DNA of 20,926 nt from Phycisphaerales bacterium UBA3158 (GTDB lineage: Bacteria; Planctomycetota; Phycisphaerae; Phycisphaerales; SM1A02): positions 1 through 20,926 of the forward strand of contig DEYM01000165.1 in the NCBI GenBank assembly GCA_002364555.1. Reading direction: 5' to 3'. Positions 20,430 through 20,926 of this stretch are shown here, piece by piece (within the stretch, counting starts at the first letter, position 1; every line of letters begins with the position of its first letter). Position numbers and translations under genes: made by a program. The notes under the pieces were generated by a model. The model saw only the letters and a program-made list of their open reading frames with translations, ran no database searches and was not told where the DNA came from.

Positions 20430-20926
20430 ATGCCAGAAGAACCCGTTTGGAAGCACACGATCGCACTCCTTTCCGGTGGCGGCAGTCGTCGCATGGGGGA
20501 ACCCAAACAGGATATGACCGGCCCCGATGGCCGAACCATGCTCGAGATGGCCATCGATACCGCTCGAGGAGTGGGCGATCGGATCGTCGTCTCGGGCCCA
20601 TCGGATGCTGGTAGCGATCTCCCGGTGGTAGCCGATGAAAGAGTCGATTCGGGGCCACTGGCTGGAATCGAGGCGGTTCTCAAATCCGGTATCGATGATT
20701 GCTATCTCTTCATGCCCTGCGACATGCCCGGACTGACCATCGACATACTGAAGCGTCTGGTCAATGGCCTTGGCCGATCACAGGCAGCCGTGCTCATGCA
20801 TCCCGGGACTGGCACCAGGGCCAATCTGCCTCTGGTGCTCGGTCAATCTTCATTGATGCCTCTGGAAGAAACGCTTGAATCGGGAATTCGTTCAATTCAT
20901 CGATTTCTGGATGAGCTCGATGTCGC
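20430..20926 (+). CDS. mobA: Molybdenum cofactor guanylyltransferase-like protein MobA, cut by window edge
   Basis: MobA-type enzymes attach GMP from GTP to molybdopterin. The 165 codons present cover most of a protein of about 200 residues. Seen: the nucleotide-binding LSGGGSRRMGEPK (14-26) with K26, SGPLAGIEAVL (74-84), and the metal-binding PCDMPGL (96-102), followed by ANLPLVL. These fit the NTP_transf_3 group, which also includes MocA-like cytidylyltransferases, so specificity is probable rather than proven. AGGAG lies 12 bases before the ATG, slightly far. The C-terminus is beyond the right edge. It is divergent from the secreted-protein gene with 76 bases between. No other molybdenum cofactor gene is in the window. 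Confidence 0.85.
   Translation, partial: MPEEPVWKHTIALLSGGGSRRMGEPKQDMTGPDGRTMLEMAIDTARGVGDRIVVSGPSDAGSDLPVVADERVDSGPLAGIEAVLKSGIDDCYLFMPCDMPGLTIDILKRLVNGLGRSQAAVLMHPGTGTRANLPLVLGQSSLMPLEETLESGIRSIHRFLDELDV

Noticed and set aside
1..20926. tRNA, rRNA, CRISPR, transposase or phage genes
   Set aside because: Looked for by eye in intergenic and coding parts; none found.

Overview
The window reads as a chromosome segment from a Gram-negative-type bacterium, most likely a planctomycete of the Phycisphaerae type. This is inferred from protein style, not from a database match. Supporting signs are a YidC with a large periplasmic domain, a futalosine-pathway menaquinone enzyme (MqnE), a C-x2-C-GYD zinc ribbon of the kind common in planctomycetes, an HDOD-GGDEF protein, and frequent GTG/TTG starts with strong AGGAGG-type ribosome sites. 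I see no rRNA, tRNA, CRISPR array, transposase or phage gene. Genes are packed tightly: the four convergent pairs end 0, 11, 4 and 3 bases apart.

Layout. Bases 1-1060 (minus) hold most of an ABC-transporter ATPase cut by the left edge. A 55-base divergent gap with two DnaA-box-like sequences and an inverted repeat separates it from a DUF721/DciA-like gene (1116-1502, plus). Bases 1503-6458 (minus) form a probable four-gene operon, read from 6458 down: metallophosphoesterase, yidC, mnmE, 4HBT thioesterase. A 365-base divergent region (6459-6823) carries an AT-rich promoter and leads into lpd (dihydrolipoamide dehydrogenase) and an M16 zinc peptidase on the plus strand. Next come recO and an HDOD-GGDEF regulator (minus, 11997-9579). 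Then come parA and a VanZ-zinc ribbon-MurJ fusion (plus, 12075-15696), mqnE (minus, 17005-15701), and a membrane coiled-coil protein with a chain-length-determinant-like domain (plus, 17209-19212). The right end has a 73-residue orphan ORF, a secreted protein of unknown function (minus), and the start of a mobA-like gene cut by the right edge.

How they fit together. Several genes serve the cell envelope and membrane: YidC inserts proteins, the MurJ part flips lipid II, the coiled-coil protein probably organises polysaccharide export, and MqnE feeds respiratory quinone synthesis. Others serve the chromosome: a DciA-like helicase loader, ParA and RecO. The cluster of yidC, mnmE, parA and a dciA-like gene recalls the neighbourhood of bacterial replication origins, and the two DnaA-box-like sequences beside the dciA-like gene make this worth testing.

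Most interesting points: the single reading frame joining VanZ, zinc ribbons and a complete MurJ; an MnmE whose GTPase motifs are eroded while its C-terminal FCIGK is intact; an apparently inverted chain-length-determinant topology with a long N-terminal coiled coil; an MqnE with an insertion; and a hairpin around the ribosome site of the secreted-protein gene.
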